In this document: positions 1-9,225 of the stretch, piece by piece
Position numbering within the stretch: position 1 is the first letter of the stretch
Layout of the letters: every line of letters starts with the position of its first letter
From: Bacillus taeanensis
Lineage (GTDB): Bacteria; Bacillota; Bacilli; Bacillales; UBA6769
Length of the DNA stretch: 64,000 bases
Assembly (NCBI RefSeq): GCF_003318295.1
Contig: NZ_QOCW01000001.1
Coordinates: forward strand, 1-64,000
Direction: 5' to 3'
The notes under the pieces: model-generated
Seen by the model: only the letters and a program-made list of their open reading frames with translations
Told to the model about the DNA's origin: nothing
Database searches by the model: none
Program-made: the position numbers and the translations under genes

Positions 1-286
1 TTGGTTCGTAACCTTGAGCCAGCCACATCATACGAATACTGTCTTTTAAAAGTGCTTCAATTTTACGACCTGAAAAGACGGATTGCGTATAAGCGCATAA
101 AATAATTTTTAACATCATTCGTGGATGATAGGCAGGACAGCCTGTATTTCGAAGAAATGGTTCCAGCGCTTCTTGTGGGATACTTTCCACTAAATGATCA
201 ATAGAAAAGGCAATATCATTCTTTTGTAATTTCACTTCTAAATCTAAAGGTAAAATCAATTGATTCGTGTTATAATCTTTAAACAT
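1..286 (-). CDS. IS1182-family transposase, N-terminal part (runs off the window)
   Basis: The reverse strand reads 95 codons from an ATG at 286 to the window edge without a stop. The peptide begins MFKDYNTNQLILPLDLEVKL and continues through a conserved stretch ending RMMWLAQGYEP. I recognise this as the N-terminal domain of IS1182-type (IS4/IS5-like DDE) transposases, which is known to precede the catalytic core; that core lies outside the window. A Shine-Dalgarno-like AAGAAGTG stands just upstream of the ATG. Transposition by cut or copy of the element is the expected role. Whether the full gene is intact cannot be seen. It sits where an ordinary chromosomal gene would precede ftsE, so the element inserted next to the division operon. 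Confidence 0.85.
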   Translation of the reverse strand, partial: MFKDYNTNQLILPLDLEVKLQKNDIAFSIDHLVESIPQEALEPFLRNTGCPAYHPRMMLKIILCAYTQSVFSGRKIEALLKDSIRMMWLAQGYEP

Positions 287-450
287 AAGGACACTTCTTT
301 CTGGTTTAAATTTTGGTAGGGGTACTTAAATTTTATCAGAAGATGTCCTTTTTATTATGAAAAAAATAAAAGCATGTGAAATTTTACTGAGCGTAAAATT
401 TCACATGCTTTTTAGGTTTTCAGACTAGGGTTTTGTCCCAGCCTCTTTTT
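287..450. mobile_element. Terminal non-coding end of the IS1182-like element
   Basis: Between the transposase start and about position 445 lies non-coding DNA with a strong hairpin and then, on the minus strand, a GGCTGGGACAAAACCC motif (about 429-444). I know such GGCTGGGACA ends from IS1182-type elements in Bacillaceae, so the outer boundary is probably near 445. The precise inverted repeat and target duplication cannot be checked because the other end is outside the window. Confidence 0.6.
368..412. repeat. 20-bp stem hairpin at the IS end
   Basis: A perfect inverted repeat with arms 368-387 and 393-412 and a five-base loop. It lies between the transposase start and the IS terminus. A hairpin of this kind could block read-through from neighbouring promoters into the transposase, or act as a terminator for transcripts entering the element. 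It is AT-rich, with poly-A and poly-T flanks on both sides. Confidence 0.8.
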
Positions 451-738
451 TTAATAATAAACTTTCAATATAAAAGCTACATAGAAAAATTATTTTCAGG
501 AAGCTTTAGAAAAAGAGACACTTTTATATGTTGAAATTGTGGGATTTCTTTTGACATTTTAAGAAGAAAGCCTCTTTTTTTGTGAAGATTGAAATGAAAA
601 TGTAATATTTTTTTGTCTCAAATTGACGAAATTGAATGTTATAATGATTGAGGTACTAAGTTGAACCTTCAAAAGTAACAAGATGAAACAGCACATTGAA
701 AGGGACATCGAAATGAGAAGGGTAGGAAGTGATGAATT
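451..738. other. Intergenic region upstream of ftsE
   Basis: No gene is visible. An imperfect 14-bp inverted repeat flanks a 45-base interior (arms about 463-476 and 521-536, the right arm with one extra base). The ftsE promoter lies at the right end. A T-rich stretch at about 575-582 could be the tail of an old terminator. Confidence 0.5.
637..645 (+). promoter_or_regulatory. Extended -10 promoter for ftsE
   Basis: TGTTATAAT fits a TGn-TATAAT extended -10 element for sigma-A. No well-placed -35 hexamer is seen (a TTGACG lies only 11 bases upstream), which is tolerated with an extended -10. The ftsE start is about 94 bases downstream. Confidence 0.55.
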
Positions 739-1425
739 GTGATTGAAATGAAAGATGTTTACAAGTCTTACCCTAATGGAGTAAAGGCTTTAAATGGAAT
801 AAATATAAAAATTCGAAAAGGTGAATTTGTCTATGTTGTAGGGCCAAGTGGTGCTGGTAAGACAACATTTATTAAATTAATATATCGAGAAGAAAAACCA
901 ACAAAAGGCGCTGTGTATGTAGATGGTGTCAATTTAGCGCAGTTAAAAGAGCGTCATATTCCACAAATTCGTCGTAAAATTGGAGTTGTGTTTCAAGATT
1001 TTAAGCTCCTTCCAAAGCTTACGGTTTATGAAAATGTCGCATTTGCGCTTGAAGTAATTGAAGAAAGCAATTCAAAAATTCGCCGCCGTGTCATGGATGT
1101 ATTAGATTTGGTACAGCTCAAGAATAAAGCGCGTTTTTTACCAGACGAACTTTCTGGCGGAGAGCAGCAGCGTATATCGATTGCACGTGCAATTGTTAAT
1201 AATCCGGCTGTTCTTATTGCAGATGAGCCGACGGGAAATCTTGATCCTGATACATCATGGGGAATTATGGAAGTGTTAGAGCAGGTTAGCAATCGAGGTA
1301 CAACTGTGCTGATGGCAACACACAGTAAAGAAATTGTAAATACGATCAAAAAAAGAGTCATTGCCGTCGATGACGGCAAGATTGTTCGTGACGAATATCG
1401 AGGTGAATACGGCTATGAAAGCTAA
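739..1425 (+). CDS. ftsE: Cell-division ABC transporter ATPase FtsE
   Basis: A 228-residue ABC ATPase with Walker A GPSGAGKT at 35-42, signature LSGGEQQ at 138-144 and Walker B VLIADE at 158-163. FtsE drives FtsX on the inner face of the membrane; in B. subtilis FtsEX activates an extracellular peptidoglycan hydrolase rather than moving a substrate. The start is GTG, preceded by AGGAAGTGAT five bases upstream. The last codons overlap ftsX by 11 bases, so the two are translationally coupled. The gene has the usual length, and the next gene but one encodes a candidate partner hydrolase. Confidence 0.97.
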   Translation: MIEMKDVYKSYPNGVKALNGINIKIRKGEFVYVVGPSGAGKTTFIKLIYREEKPTKGAVYVDGVNLAQLKERHIPQIRRKIGVVFQDFKLLPKLTVYENVAFALEVIEESNSKIRRRVMDVLDLVQLKNKARFLPDELSGGEQQRISIARAIVNNPAVLIADEPTGNLDPDTSWGIMEVLEQVSNRGTTVLMATHSKEIVNTIKKRVIAVDDGKIVRDEYRGEYGYES

Positions 1426-2308
1426 AACGTTTGTTCGTCATGGAAAAGAAGGCTTAAAAAATATTGGTCGAAATGGCTGGATGACCTTTGCTTCAGTAAG
1501 TGCGGTTACGATCACATTATTATTAGTTGGCGCATTTTTAGTCATTTTAATGAACTTAAATGCGGTGAGTGAGCAGCTTGAAGAAAGTGTGGAAATTCGT
1601 GTTCATGTTGATTTAGCGACAACGCCTGAAGATACAGCAGCTTTACAGAAAAAAATTGAAGCTCTTAGCAAAGTAGAACAGGTAACCTTTCAGCCAAAAG
1701 AACAAGGCTTGAAAGAACTAATTGAAAGCTTAGGAGATGAAGGAAAAGTATTTTCATCTCTTGAAGGAGAAAATCCACTTCCAGATGTTTTTATCGTAAA
1801 AACGGCAAATCCACAAGACACAATGGAAGTGGCTTCGCAAATTGAAAAGCTTGAGCATGTCAATTCCGCTCAATATGGGAAAGAAACGATTGAACGGTTG
1901 TTTAAAGTGATAAATACAGCGCGAAATATAGGTCTTATCTTTATTATTGGGCTGATTTTTACGGCAATGTTTTTAATTGCTAATACAATTAAGCTTACAA
2001 TTGTCGCTCGTCGTAAAGAAATTGAAATTATGAAACTTGTAGGTGCAACCAATTCCTTTATTCGCGGTCCGTTTTTTGTTGAAGGCTTGCTGTTAGGGGT
2101 ATTAGGATCATTTATTCCGATTACGATCATTATTACAGCTTATATTTACTTATATAATCAATTTAACGATAAACTGAGTGTGTTTTTCTTAGAGTTACTT
2201 CCAGTCACACCGTTTATTTATCAATTATCTGGCTTATTAATGTTCATTGGCGCCTTTATTGGCGTATGGGGAAGTATTGTTTCAATTAGAAAGTTTTTAA
2301 GAGTGTAG
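1415..2308 (+). CDS. ftsX: Cell-division protein FtsX
   Basis: A 297-residue membrane protein with the FtsX plan: a short cytoplasmic N terminus, one membrane segment near residues 25-47, a large extracellular domain (about 48-165), then three more membrane segments. The ATG at 1415 lies inside the end of ftsE and is preceded by AGGTGAA; the open frame extends 18 codons further upstream but within ftsE, so the internal ATG is chosen. Known role: transmits FtsE ATP hydrolysis to a cell-wall hydrolase outside the membrane. The motif LVGATNSFIRGPF between segments is typical of the family. Confidence 0.96.
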   Translation: MKAKTFVRHGKEGLKNIGRNGWMTFASVSAVTITLLLVGAFLVILMNLNAVSEQLEESVEIRVHVDLATTPEDTAALQKKIEALSKVEQVTFQPKEQGLKELIESLGDEGKVFSSLEGENPLPDVFIVKTANPQDTMEVASQIEKLEHVNSAQYGKETIERLFKVINTARNIGLIFIIGLIFTAMFLIANTIKLTIVARRKEIEIMKLVGATNSFIRGPFFVEGLLLGVLGSFIPITIIITAYIYLYNQFNDKLSVFFLELLPVTPFIYQLSGLLMFIGAFIGVWGSIVSIRKFLRV

Positions 2309-2388
2309 CAGGTAGATAGATTAAACTTAAGAATTTGACATCCAAACAGAGATTTGTTGAAGGGATATAGTTAAGGGGAGGCGTTTTT

Positions 2389-3720
2389 GTGAAGCGGAAG
2401 GCAGCGGTAATCACGCTAACAGCAGCTTTAACGTTTAGCGGGGTTCTACCAATTGGTGATGTCCGTTCAGCTGCGGCGGCATCAATTGACCAAAAAATTG
2501 AAGAAGTACAAAAGCAGCAGGAACAAAATCAACAAGAACAGCAGCAATCAAAAGAGGAAATTACAAAAATTCAAGAAGAACAAGAGCATGTTGAAAGTGA
2601 AATTAAACGTTTAGATACAGCGGTAATGGACACAAATGATAAGCTCGATAAAAAGCAAGCAGAAATCGATGAAACAAATCAGCATATTGAAGAGTTGAAG
2701 CAAGAAATCACGATTTTAAAGGAGCGTATTGCAGAGCGTGACGCCCTTTTAAAAGATCGGGTGCGTGCCATGTATGAAAATGGCGCTGTTAGCTATTTAG
2801 ATGTATTGTTAGGTGCAAAAGACTTTGGGGACTTTGTTGAACGGGTTTCTGCATTGAATGTCATTGCAGAACAAGATCGCACCATTTTAGAGGAGCATAA
2901 AGCGGACAAGCTTTCATTAGAAGAGAAAAAAGTAGAAGTAGAAGAAGAGCTTGCGGCGCTTGAAGTAAAGCTTAAAGAGTTAGAAGGATTAAAACAGCAG
3001 TTAAACAGTCAAATGGCTGAAAAACAAACGTTAATGGAAAGTTTAGAAAAACAAGAAGGTGAACTGCATTCACATGTTGAAGAATTAGAAAACGCAGAAC
3101 AGCTTCTTGCAGCTCAAGAAGCAGCGTTTAAAGAAGAAAAAGCAGAAGCAGAACGGCTTGCACGCGAAGAAGCAGAACGTCGTGCACGTGAAGAAGCAGC
3201 AGCTCGTGCCGCAAGCGAAGAAGCAGCAAAGCAGCAAAGCAGCAGTAATACTAGTAATGCCAGCAATTCACAAAGCAGCAGCAATACCAGCAGTACTCCA
3301 GCTCCAGCTCCAAAACCATCTGGGTCAAGTACATTTATTTGGCCGGCAAACGGTTATGTGAGTTCTGGCTATGGAAGCCGTTGGGGAACACTGCATGCCG
3401 GTGCTGATATTGCAGCAGGTGGAACAGTTCCAATTGTTGCAGCAGCGGGTGGTACGGTTATTCGTGCTGAATATTCATCAAGTTATGGTAATGTTGTCTA
3501 TATTGCGCATAATATTAACGGGCAAAACTATACAACCGTTTATGCACATATGAGAAGTTTAAATGTTTCTTACGGTCAGCGTGTTAGTCAAGGACAGATG
3601 CTTGGTTATATGGGCAACACAGGCAATTCCTATGGGCAGCACCTTCATTTTGAACTTCATCTTGGGGGATGGAATGCGGCAAAATCAAATTCTGTTGATC
3701 CGTTAAGATATTTACCATAA
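2389..3720 (+). CDS. Secreted coiled-coil M23 peptidoglycan endopeptidase, candidate FtsEX partner
   Basis: The 443-residue product has a signal peptide (about 1-31, ending RSAAAA), a long charged coiled coil (about 33-270, very rich in Glu, Gln and Lys), a Ser/Asn/Pro linker (about 280-315) and a C-terminal M23 (LytM) domain (about 316-443). Zinc ligands are visible: His336 and Asp340 in HAGAD, and His420 in HLHF. It would cleave peptide bonds in peptidoglycan outside the cell. The coiled coil plus hydrolase architecture and position right behind ftsX resemble EnvC, PcsB and CwlO, the known FtsEX-controlled hydrolases. The start is GTG after AAGGGGAGG. The assignment as FtsEX partner is inference. 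Confidence 0.85.
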   Translation: MKRKAAVITLTAALTFSGVLPIGDVRSAAAASIDQKIEEVQKQQEQNQQEQQQSKEEITKIQEEQEHVESEIKRLDTAVMDTNDKLDKKQAEIDETNQHIEELKQEITILKERIAERDALLKDRVRAMYENGAVSYLDVLLGAKDFGDFVERVSALNVIAEQDRTILEEHKADKLSLEEKKVEVEEELAALEVKLKELEGLKQQLNSQMAEKQTLMESLEKQEGELHSHVEELENAEQLLAAQEAAFKEEKAEAERLAREEAERRAREEAAARAASEEAAKQQSSSNTSNASNSQSSSNTSSTPAPAPKPSGSSTFIWPANGYVSSGYGSRWGTLHAGADIAAGGTVPIVAAAGGTVIRAEYSSSYGNVVYIAHNINGQNYTTVYAHMRSLNVSYGQRVSQGQMLGYMGNTGNSYGQHLHFELHLGGWNAAKSNSVDPLRYLP

Positions 3721-3785
3721 GGCAAGTTTCTGCTCCAAAATACCAAACATAATGTAAACAAGCTTTTCATATAGTAAAATAAATG

Positions 3786-3822
3786 AAAAGGCATCACATC
3801 TTGATGGTGTGGTGCCTTTTCC
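3786..3822 (+). terminator. Rho-independent terminator after the M23 hydrolase
   Basis: A GC-containing stem (arms about 3786-3800 and 3806-3820) ends in CCTTTTCCT. It separates the ftsEX-hydrolase unit from ctpB. Confidence 0.7.
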
Positions 3823-3848
3823 TGCAAAGAAAAATGAGGTGAACAAAA

Positions 3849-5309
3849 ATGAGACTAAGCGCAAAAGTGGTAAGCCTTCTCATGGTCCTTTCCCTTTTAG
3901 TTGGCGCAGGCGCTGCATACTTTGGTCTTTCTTTCATGAATGACAAGCCTTCGTTTGAACTAGCGAAAAATGGAACATCTCAAGACAATGGGGCTAAACG
4001 AGAAGCTGTCAATGAAGAGTTTGAGAAGCTCGAAAAAACGTATAACTATATTTCCGAGCGCTATGTCAAAGAAATTGGGGAAGAAAAACTGCTTGAAGGT
4101 GCCATTCAAGGAATGGTTGATGTATTGGAAGATCCTTATTCGGTTTATATGGATGAAAAAACAGCGGAAGAGTTTATGAACTCATTAGATTCTTCTTTTG
4201 AAGGAATTGGAGCAGAAGTAACGATGCGAAATGGACGAGTTACAATTGTCGCACCGTTTAAAGATTCACCTGCCGAGCGATCAGGCTTAAAGCCAAACGA
4301 TCAAATTATTACGATTAATGGTGAAAGCACTGAAAAACTTGACTTATATGAAGCTGTATTAAAAATTCGTGGAGAAAAAGGCACGGTGGTTACGCTTGGA
4401 ATTGAACGTCCAGGTGCGTCAGACGTCATTAAAGTAGATGTGACGCGTGACCAAATTCCGATTGAAACCGTTTATTCTGATCTCCTTCAAAGCGATGGAA
4501 AGAAAATTGGTGTGATTGAAATTACTTCATTTTCAAGTGATACAGCAAAAGATTTTCAAGCGGCATTAAAGGATTTAGAACAGCAAGGAATGGATGGACT
4601 TGTCATTGATGTCCGCGGTAATCCTGGTGGTTACCTTGAGAGTGTTGATGCGATTTCCAAACTGCTAATTCCAAAAGATAAACCATTTGTGCAAATTGAA
4701 GATCGAGACGGAAAGAAAGAGCGTTATTTTTCTGCAAATGAGGAAAAGAAACCATATCCAATTGTTGGCCTAATTGACCGCGGCAGTGCATCTGCTTCTG
4801 AGATTTTAGCTGGTGCGTTAAAAGAAGCTGGCGGATATGATCTTGTTGGTGAAAAATCATTTGGTAAGGGAACCGTTCAGCAAACGATTGAAATGGGCGA
4901 TGGAAGTAATTTGAAGCTTACGATGTTTAAGTGGTTAACACCAGACGGTAATTGGATTCATCAAGAAGGTATTGCTCCAACAGTGGAAGTACAGCAGCCA
5001 GATTACTTTTATGCTAATCCGTTAACAGTGGAAGAAGAGCCGCTTGGTTATGATATGAATAATGAGCAAATTCAAAGCGCCCAGCTTATGCTGAAAGGCC
5101 TTGGGTTTGACACAGGACGAACAGATGGTTATTTCAGCAAACAAACGGAAGAAGCGGTTCAAGCTTTTCAAGAGAAAAATGAATTATCAGTAACAGGGAA
5201 GATTGATGAAAAAACGGCTGGAAAGCTGCAGGAACTTATTATTGAAGAAGTTCGTAATAAAGAAAATGATATTCAGCTGCAAAAGGCTGTAGAACTTCTC
5301 GTAAAGTGA
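3849..5309 (+). CDS. ctpB: C-terminal processing peptidase CtpB
   Basis: The 486-residue protein has an N-terminal signal/anchor (about 5-29), a PDZ domain (about 110-195), an S41 serine protease domain and a C-terminal peptidoglycan-binding repeat (about 400-470). Catalytic Ser315 (in RGSASASE), Lys340 and Gln344 (in FGKGTVQ) match the Ser/Lys/Gln triad of B. subtilis CtpB by spacing. In that organism CtpB is secreted between the two membranes of the developing spore and cuts SpoIVFA, which leads to sigma-K activation. The position downstream of ftsEX matches B. subtilis. A paralogue role (CtpA-like) cannot be excluded, but synteny favours CtpB. Confidence 0.93.
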   Translation: MRLSAKVVSLLMVLSLLVGAGAAYFGLSFMNDKPSFELAKNGTSQDNGAKREAVNEEFEKLEKTYNYISERYVKEIGEEKLLEGAIQGMVDVLEDPYSVYMDEKTAEEFMNSLDSSFEGIGAEVTMRNGRVTIVAPFKDSPAERSGLKPNDQIITINGESTEKLDLYEAVLKIRGEKGTVVTLGIERPGASDVIKVDVTRDQIPIETVYSDLLQSDGKKIGVIEITSFSSDTAKDFQAALKDLEQQGMDGLVIDVRGNPGGYLESVDAISKLLIPKDKPFVQIEDRDGKKERYFSANEEKKPYPIVGLIDRGSASASEILAGALKEAGGYDLVGEKSFGKGTVQQTIEMGDGSNLKLTMFKWLTPDGNWIHQEGIAPTVEVQQPDYFYANPLTVEEEPLGYDMNNEQIQSAQLMLKGLGFDTGRTDGYFSKQTEEAVQAFQEKNELSVTGKIDEKTAGKLQELIIEEVRNKENDIQLQKAVELLVK

Positions 5310-5344
5310 AAGTTCTAGCAGGATGACAAGTGAAAATGTCGAAA

Positions 5345-5383
5345 TGGATTCCGTAGGATTTTTTTCTGCGGATCTTTTTTTGT
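5345..5383 (+). terminator. Terminator after ctpB
   Basis: An imperfect stem with a T-rich loop (GGATTCCGTA near 5346 pairing with TGCGGATC near 5367) is followed by seven T residues. Confidence 0.6.
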
Positions 5384-5513
5384 AGGTAATTTTTACTAAT
5401 AAATTTAATGTTTCATTTCATTTTAGTGGAATCCGTCCGTTTCGACTTTTCTTATGGTAAAATAAATGAGTTTCTACGATTCCTTTTGATTTTTTGAATT
5501 TGGAGGATGTATA

Positions 5514-6710
5514 ATGGTTGAATCGCTGTTAATAGCATTTGTGAAAGGGTTTATCGCTTTATTTTTTCATCCCTTATTTTATGGTTTTTTAATATTATCT
5601 TTTTTTCTTGGATTAAAACGTGTAAAGAAAGAGCGTGCTGTTTTTAATGTACGTGTATTTGATCGGCATTTTGAACTGCTGTATGCCATTCTGCCTGGCT
5701 TTGCGGCAGGGATGCTTGTATCGCTTCTCTTTTTAATTTTAGGCTTTTTTATGTCTAACAGTTTCTTAATGCTTTTGTCAATCTGTGCTTTTTTGTTAAG
5801 TCTGTCTCTACAAATTCAAGCTGTGTCGCCAAGTTTAGTGATTGCTTTTACAATGATTGCAGGATATGTGCTTGAAATGGTAAACCCGTCAAACGGATTT
5901 TTGAAGAAGCTAACAAGCGGTTTTCAAGAAACATCTGCAGAAAGTGTCTTCTTTTTATTAAGCGTACTCATCCTAGCAGAGGGGCTGTTAATTTATTTTC
6001 AGGCCAAAAAGCGTACGTCACCAAGACTGTTAAAGGGAAAGCGCGGCAAACTAATCGGGGCACATGATGTAAGCAGATTATGGCTTTTGCCAATTTTCTT
6101 TCTCGTACCGGGGACAGCGGTTGAGCGTCTAAATTGGTGGCCGCTTTTCACTGAAGTTGGAAGTGTAAGTATGCTTTGTATTCCATTTGCGATTGGTTTT
6201 AAGCAAATCGTGCGTCATACCGTTCCTGAAAGAGCGGTAAAAGAAATGGGGAAAAAGGTCATTACTCTTGGAACGGTTGCCTTTCTCACCGCTGTGGTGA
6301 TCACGTTCTTTATAAACAGTTCAATTTTTGCGATGGTTGGATTATGGCTAACTATTGCGATAAGAATTTTTATAGGGTTAAAATGGCGCTTGAAAGATCG
6401 GGATGCACCTGCCTATTTTACAAATCGGAACAATGGATTAATGATTTTAGGCATTTTACCGTACACACCTGCTGCAAATATGAATTTAAAAATTGGAGAA
6501 ATTATTCATAAAGTAAACGGTCAGCGCGTAAAAAGCCCTGAAGAGTTTTATCAATCTCTTCAGTTAAATGGTGCGTTTTGTAAGCTTGAGGTGTTGGATG
6601 AGCAAGGGGAAATTCGTTTTGAAAACCGCTCATTATTTGATAACGAACATCATGAGCTGGGATTATTATTTGTAAGTGAGGATTTAAAAAATGGCAAAAG
6701 AGTTGGTTAA
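5514..6710 (+). CDS. minJ: MinJ-like polytopic PDZ protein, division-site selection
   Basis: The 398-residue protein has many hydrophobic segments in the first 300 residues and a C-terminal PDZ-like domain (about 305-385, containing GILPYTPAANMNLKIGEII). This matches YvjD/MinJ of B. subtilis (about 397 residues), which bridges DivIVA at the cell poles to the MinCD division inhibitor. Its place between ctpB and csbA is the same as in B. subtilis. The ATG follows TTGGAGGATG. An extended -10-like TGGTAAAAT lies about 55 bases upstream. It ends 20 bases before csbA, probably co-transcribed. Confidence 0.88.
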   Translation: MVESLLIAFVKGFIALFFHPLFYGFLILSFFLGLKRVKKERAVFNVRVFDRHFELLYAILPGFAAGMLVSLLFLILGFFMSNSFLMLLSICAFLLSLSLQIQAVSPSLVIAFTMIAGYVLEMVNPSNGFLKKLTSGFQETSAESVFFLLSVLILAEGLLIYFQAKKRTSPRLLKGKRGKLIGAHDVSRLWLLPIFFLVPGTAVERLNWWPLFTEVGSVSMLCIPFAIGFKQIVRHTVPERAVKEMGKKVITLGTVAFLTAVVITFFINSSIFAMVGLWLTIAIRIFIGLKWRLKDRDAPAYFTNRNNGLMILGILPYTPAANMNLKIGEIIHKVNGQRVKSPEEFYQSLQLNGAFCKLEVLDEQGEIRFENRSLFDNEHHELGLLFVSEDLKNGKRVG

Positions 6711-6730
6711 GAGAAAGGGGCCTGCCAACA

Positions 6731-6955
6731 ATGAGTGAGATTTTGGTAGCGATAGCGGTTGGCGCCCTTTTACCGCTTTTTTTTACGCGGATTACCTACA
6801 ATAAATACGTAGGGATTGTGTTATCACTTGTGCTGCTGACTGCTGTATTTGACGGCTTTCACCGCTCTCTTTCTATTCAAATGATTGCGCTTGTCTCAGT
6901 GATTGTAGGCTTTTATTTCAGTATTAGAATCGAGAAAAAATTAAAACGTAAATAA
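6731..6955 (+). CDS. csbA: CsbA-like small membrane protein
   Basis: A 74-residue protein with two or three hydrophobic segments (about 3-18, 24-40 and 48-67) and a basic C terminus. Size, character and position directly before uvrB match CsbA, a sigma-B-controlled membrane protein of unknown function in B. subtilis. I did not find a convincing sigma-B promoter (GTTTAA/GGGTAT) in the short gap, so here it may depend on minJ transcription. The start follows AGAAAGGGG. Confidence 0.85.
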   Translation: MSEILVAIAVGALLPLFFTRITYNKYVGIVLSLVLLTAVFDGFHRSLSIQMIALVSVIVGFYFSIRIEKKLKRK

Positions 6956-6971
6956 ATGTAGATTTATTGAT

Positions 6972-7016
6972 AAGAGCTGTCTTTCTTTTGTTTAAGAAGG
7001 GATGGCTCTTTTTTAG
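6972..7016 (+). terminator. Terminator after csbA
   Basis: AAGAGCTGTCTTTC (6972-6985) pairs imperfectly with GAAGGGATGGCTCTT (6996-7010), followed by a run of T. Confidence 0.75.
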
Positions 7017-7238
7017 TTGATATTGTTTAACAATGAGGGGATTTTACACGTCGGAGTTAAAGTTACTTAGACACTTTCCAAAAGCTTTTTTTTAATCATT
7101 TTAGATTTCGATTAAAAAGGGAAGAAAGGAAGTAATGAGGTAAATAAAAAAGGGAATATCAGTTCGTTTTCTTACCAATCATGAGTATTCCCATGTTATA
7201 ATGAGTCATACGAAAAAGAAGAACGGGGGATGTCTGTC
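7017..7238 (+). promoter_or_regulatory. uvrB upstream region with extended -10
   Basis: TGTTATAAT at 7194-7202 is an extended -10 element about 36 bases before the uvrB start. Just upstream, GGGAATA (near 7152) and TATTCCC (near 7187) form an inverted repeat, and between them is GTTCG, one perfect half of a LexA (CGAAC-N4-GTTCG) box; the other half, GGAAT, is poor. SOS control of uvrB is established in B. subtilis, but here the box is degenerate. Confidence 0.45.
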
Positions 7239-9218
7239 TTGAATAAACCATTTGAACTCGTTTCGAATTATTCTCCTCAAGGCGATCAGCCAAAGGCGAT
7301 TGAAAAACTTATCCAAGGAGTAAAAAACGGCAAACGGCATCAAACGCTTCTAGGTGCAACAGGTACCGGAAAAACGTTTACGATGTCAAATGTCATTAAA
7401 GAAGTAAATAAGCCGACGCTAATTATTGCACATAACAAAACATTAGCGGGCCAACTATATAGTGAATTTAAAGAGTTTTTTCCAAATAATGCAGTCGAAT
7501 ATTTTGTCAGCTATTATGACTACTATCAACCAGAAGCATATATTCCGCAAAGCGATACATTTATTGAAAAAGACGCAAGCATTAACGATGAAATTGATAA
7601 ACTGCGCCACTCGGCAACAAGTTCCTTGTTTGAGCGCAATGATGTGATCATTATTGCCAGTGTTTCGTGTATATACGGGTTAGGATCACCAGAAGAATAC
7701 CGCGAGCTCGTTGTATCGCTTCGAAGCGGAATGGAAAAAGATCGCGATGGCCTGCTTCGTAATCTTGTTGATGTACAGTATTCAAGAAATGATATTAACT
7801 TTGTACGCGGAACATTTCGCGTCCGCGGTGATATTGTTGAAATTTTTCCAGCATCACGTGATGAACATTGTATTCGTGTTGAGTTTTTCGGTGATGAAAT
7901 TGATCGGATTACAGAAATTGATGCGTTAACAGGAGAAATACTCGGGGAACGCGATCATGTGGCAATTTTCCCAGCTTCACACTTCGTAACACGGGAAGAG
8001 AAAATGAAAGTGGCGATTAAACGAATTGAAGAAGAACTTGAAGAGCGTTTAAAAGAACTGCATGAGGCTGGAAAGCTTCTTGAAGCACAGCGTCTTGAAC
8101 AGCGTACCCGTTATGATCTTGAAATGATGGCGGAAATGGGATTTTGTTCCGGGATTGAAAACTATTCACGCCATCTAACATTACGTGAAGCAGGATCAAC
8201 GCCGTATACACTTTTAGATTATTTTCCAGATGATTATTTAGTTATTATTGATGAATCCCACGTTACACTGCCGCAAATTCGTGGAATGTATAATGGAGAT
8301 CAAGCGAGAAAGCAGGTGCTTGTTGATCACGGCTTCCGCCTTCCATCTGCAAAAGATAACCGTCCGTTAACATTTGCGGAGTTTGAAGAAAAATCGCATC
8401 AGCTCGTTTACGTATCGGCAACACCTGGACCTTATGAGCTTGAAAACTGTCCGGAAGTGGTAGAACAAATCATTCGTCCAACAGGATTATTAGATCCAAC
8501 GATTGATGTTCGGCCAATTGAAGGACAAATTGATGACTTGCTCGATGAAATTCATGAGCGGGTCGCTAAAAATGAGCGTGTGCTTGTAACAACGTTAACG
8601 AAAAAGATGTCAGAAGACTTAACGGATTATTTGTTAGAAATGGATATTAAAGTGCGTTATCTGCACTCTGAAATAAAAACATTAGAGCGAATTGAAATTA
8701 TTCGTGATCTCAGGCTCGGTGTGTTTGACGTATTAATAGGTATTAATTTACTGCGAGAAGGCCTCGATCTTCCAGAAGTATCACTCGTTACAATTCTTGA
8801 TGCTGATAAAGAAGGGTTTTTACGCTCAGAACGCTCGCTTATCCAAACAATTGGCCGGGCCGCACGAAATGCCAATGGTCATGTGATTATGTATGCCGAT
8901 AAAATAACAAAGTCAATGGACATAGCCATTTCCGAAACGAAGCGCCGTCGTGAAATGCAGGAGTCTTACAATAAACAGCACGGCATTACGCCGATGACAA
9001 TTCAAAAATCTGTACCAGAGCTGATTCGCGCCACAAAAGCAGCGGAAGACAATACAGCCTACAATGTACAGAAGTCTCTGAAACAGATGACAAAGTCTGA
9101 ACGTCAAAAAACAATTGAAGAGATGGAAAATGAAATGAAAGAAGCAGCGCGCCAGCTTAACTTTGAACGCGCAGCGGAGCTTCGAGATATTTTACTAGAA
9201 TTCAAAGCGGAAGGATGA
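7239..9218 (+). CDS. uvrB: Excinuclease ABC subunit B
   Basis: A 659-residue protein with Walker A GATGTGKT (39-46), the beta-hairpin region around [13 protein letters not shown] that is inserted between DNA strands, helicase motifs in the C-terminal half (QTIGRAARN) and a C-terminal UVR domain (about 620-655) that contacts UvrA/UvrC. UvrB verifies lesions in nucleotide excision repair. An ATG nine bases upstream (7230) touches the Shine-Dalgarno GGGGGAT itself, so I prefer TTG at 7239, eight bases after it; this also gives the family's usual length. uvrA follows after 7 bases. Confidence 0.97.
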   Translation: MNKPFELVSNYSPQGDQPKAIEKLIQGVKNGKRHQTLLGATGTGKTFTMSNVIKEVNKPTLIIAHNKTLAGQLYSEFKEFFPNNAVEYFVSYYDYYQPEAYIPQSDTFIEKDASINDEIDKLRHSATSSLFERNDVIIIASVSCIYGLGSPEEYRELVVSLRSGMEKDRDGLLRNLVDVQYSRNDINFVRGTFRVRGDIVEIFPASRDEHCIRVEFFGDEIDRITEIDALTGEILGERDHVAIFPASHFVTREEKMKVAIKRIEEELEERLKELHEAGKLLEAQRLEQRTRYDLEMMAEMGFCSGIENYSRHLTLREAGSTPYTLLDYFPDDYLVIIDESHVTLPQIRGMYNGDQARKQVLVDHGFRLPSAKDNRPLTFAEFEEKSHQLVYVSATPGPYELENCPEVVEQIIRPTGLLDPTIDVRPIEGQIDDLLDEIHERVAKNERVLVTTLTKKMSEDLTDYLLEMDIKVRYLHSEIKTLERIEIIRDLRLGVFDVLIGINLLREGLDLPEVSLVTILDADKEGFLRSERSLIQTIGRAARNANGHVIMYADKITKSMDIAISETKRRREMQESYNKQHGITPMTIQKSVPELIRATKAAEDNTAYNVQKSLKQMTKSERQKTIEEMENEMKEAARQLNFERAAELRDILLEFKAEG

Positions 9219-9225
9219 CGAAACC

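Noticed and set aside
3720..3848. cre site before ctpB (ATGTAAACAAGCTTTTCAT)
   Set aside because: The left half resembles cre, but the central CG is missing and the right half does not match.
7152..7166. LexA box upstream of uvrB
   Set aside because: Only one half-site (GTTCG) is good. Kept as a note in the region entry but not called as a site.
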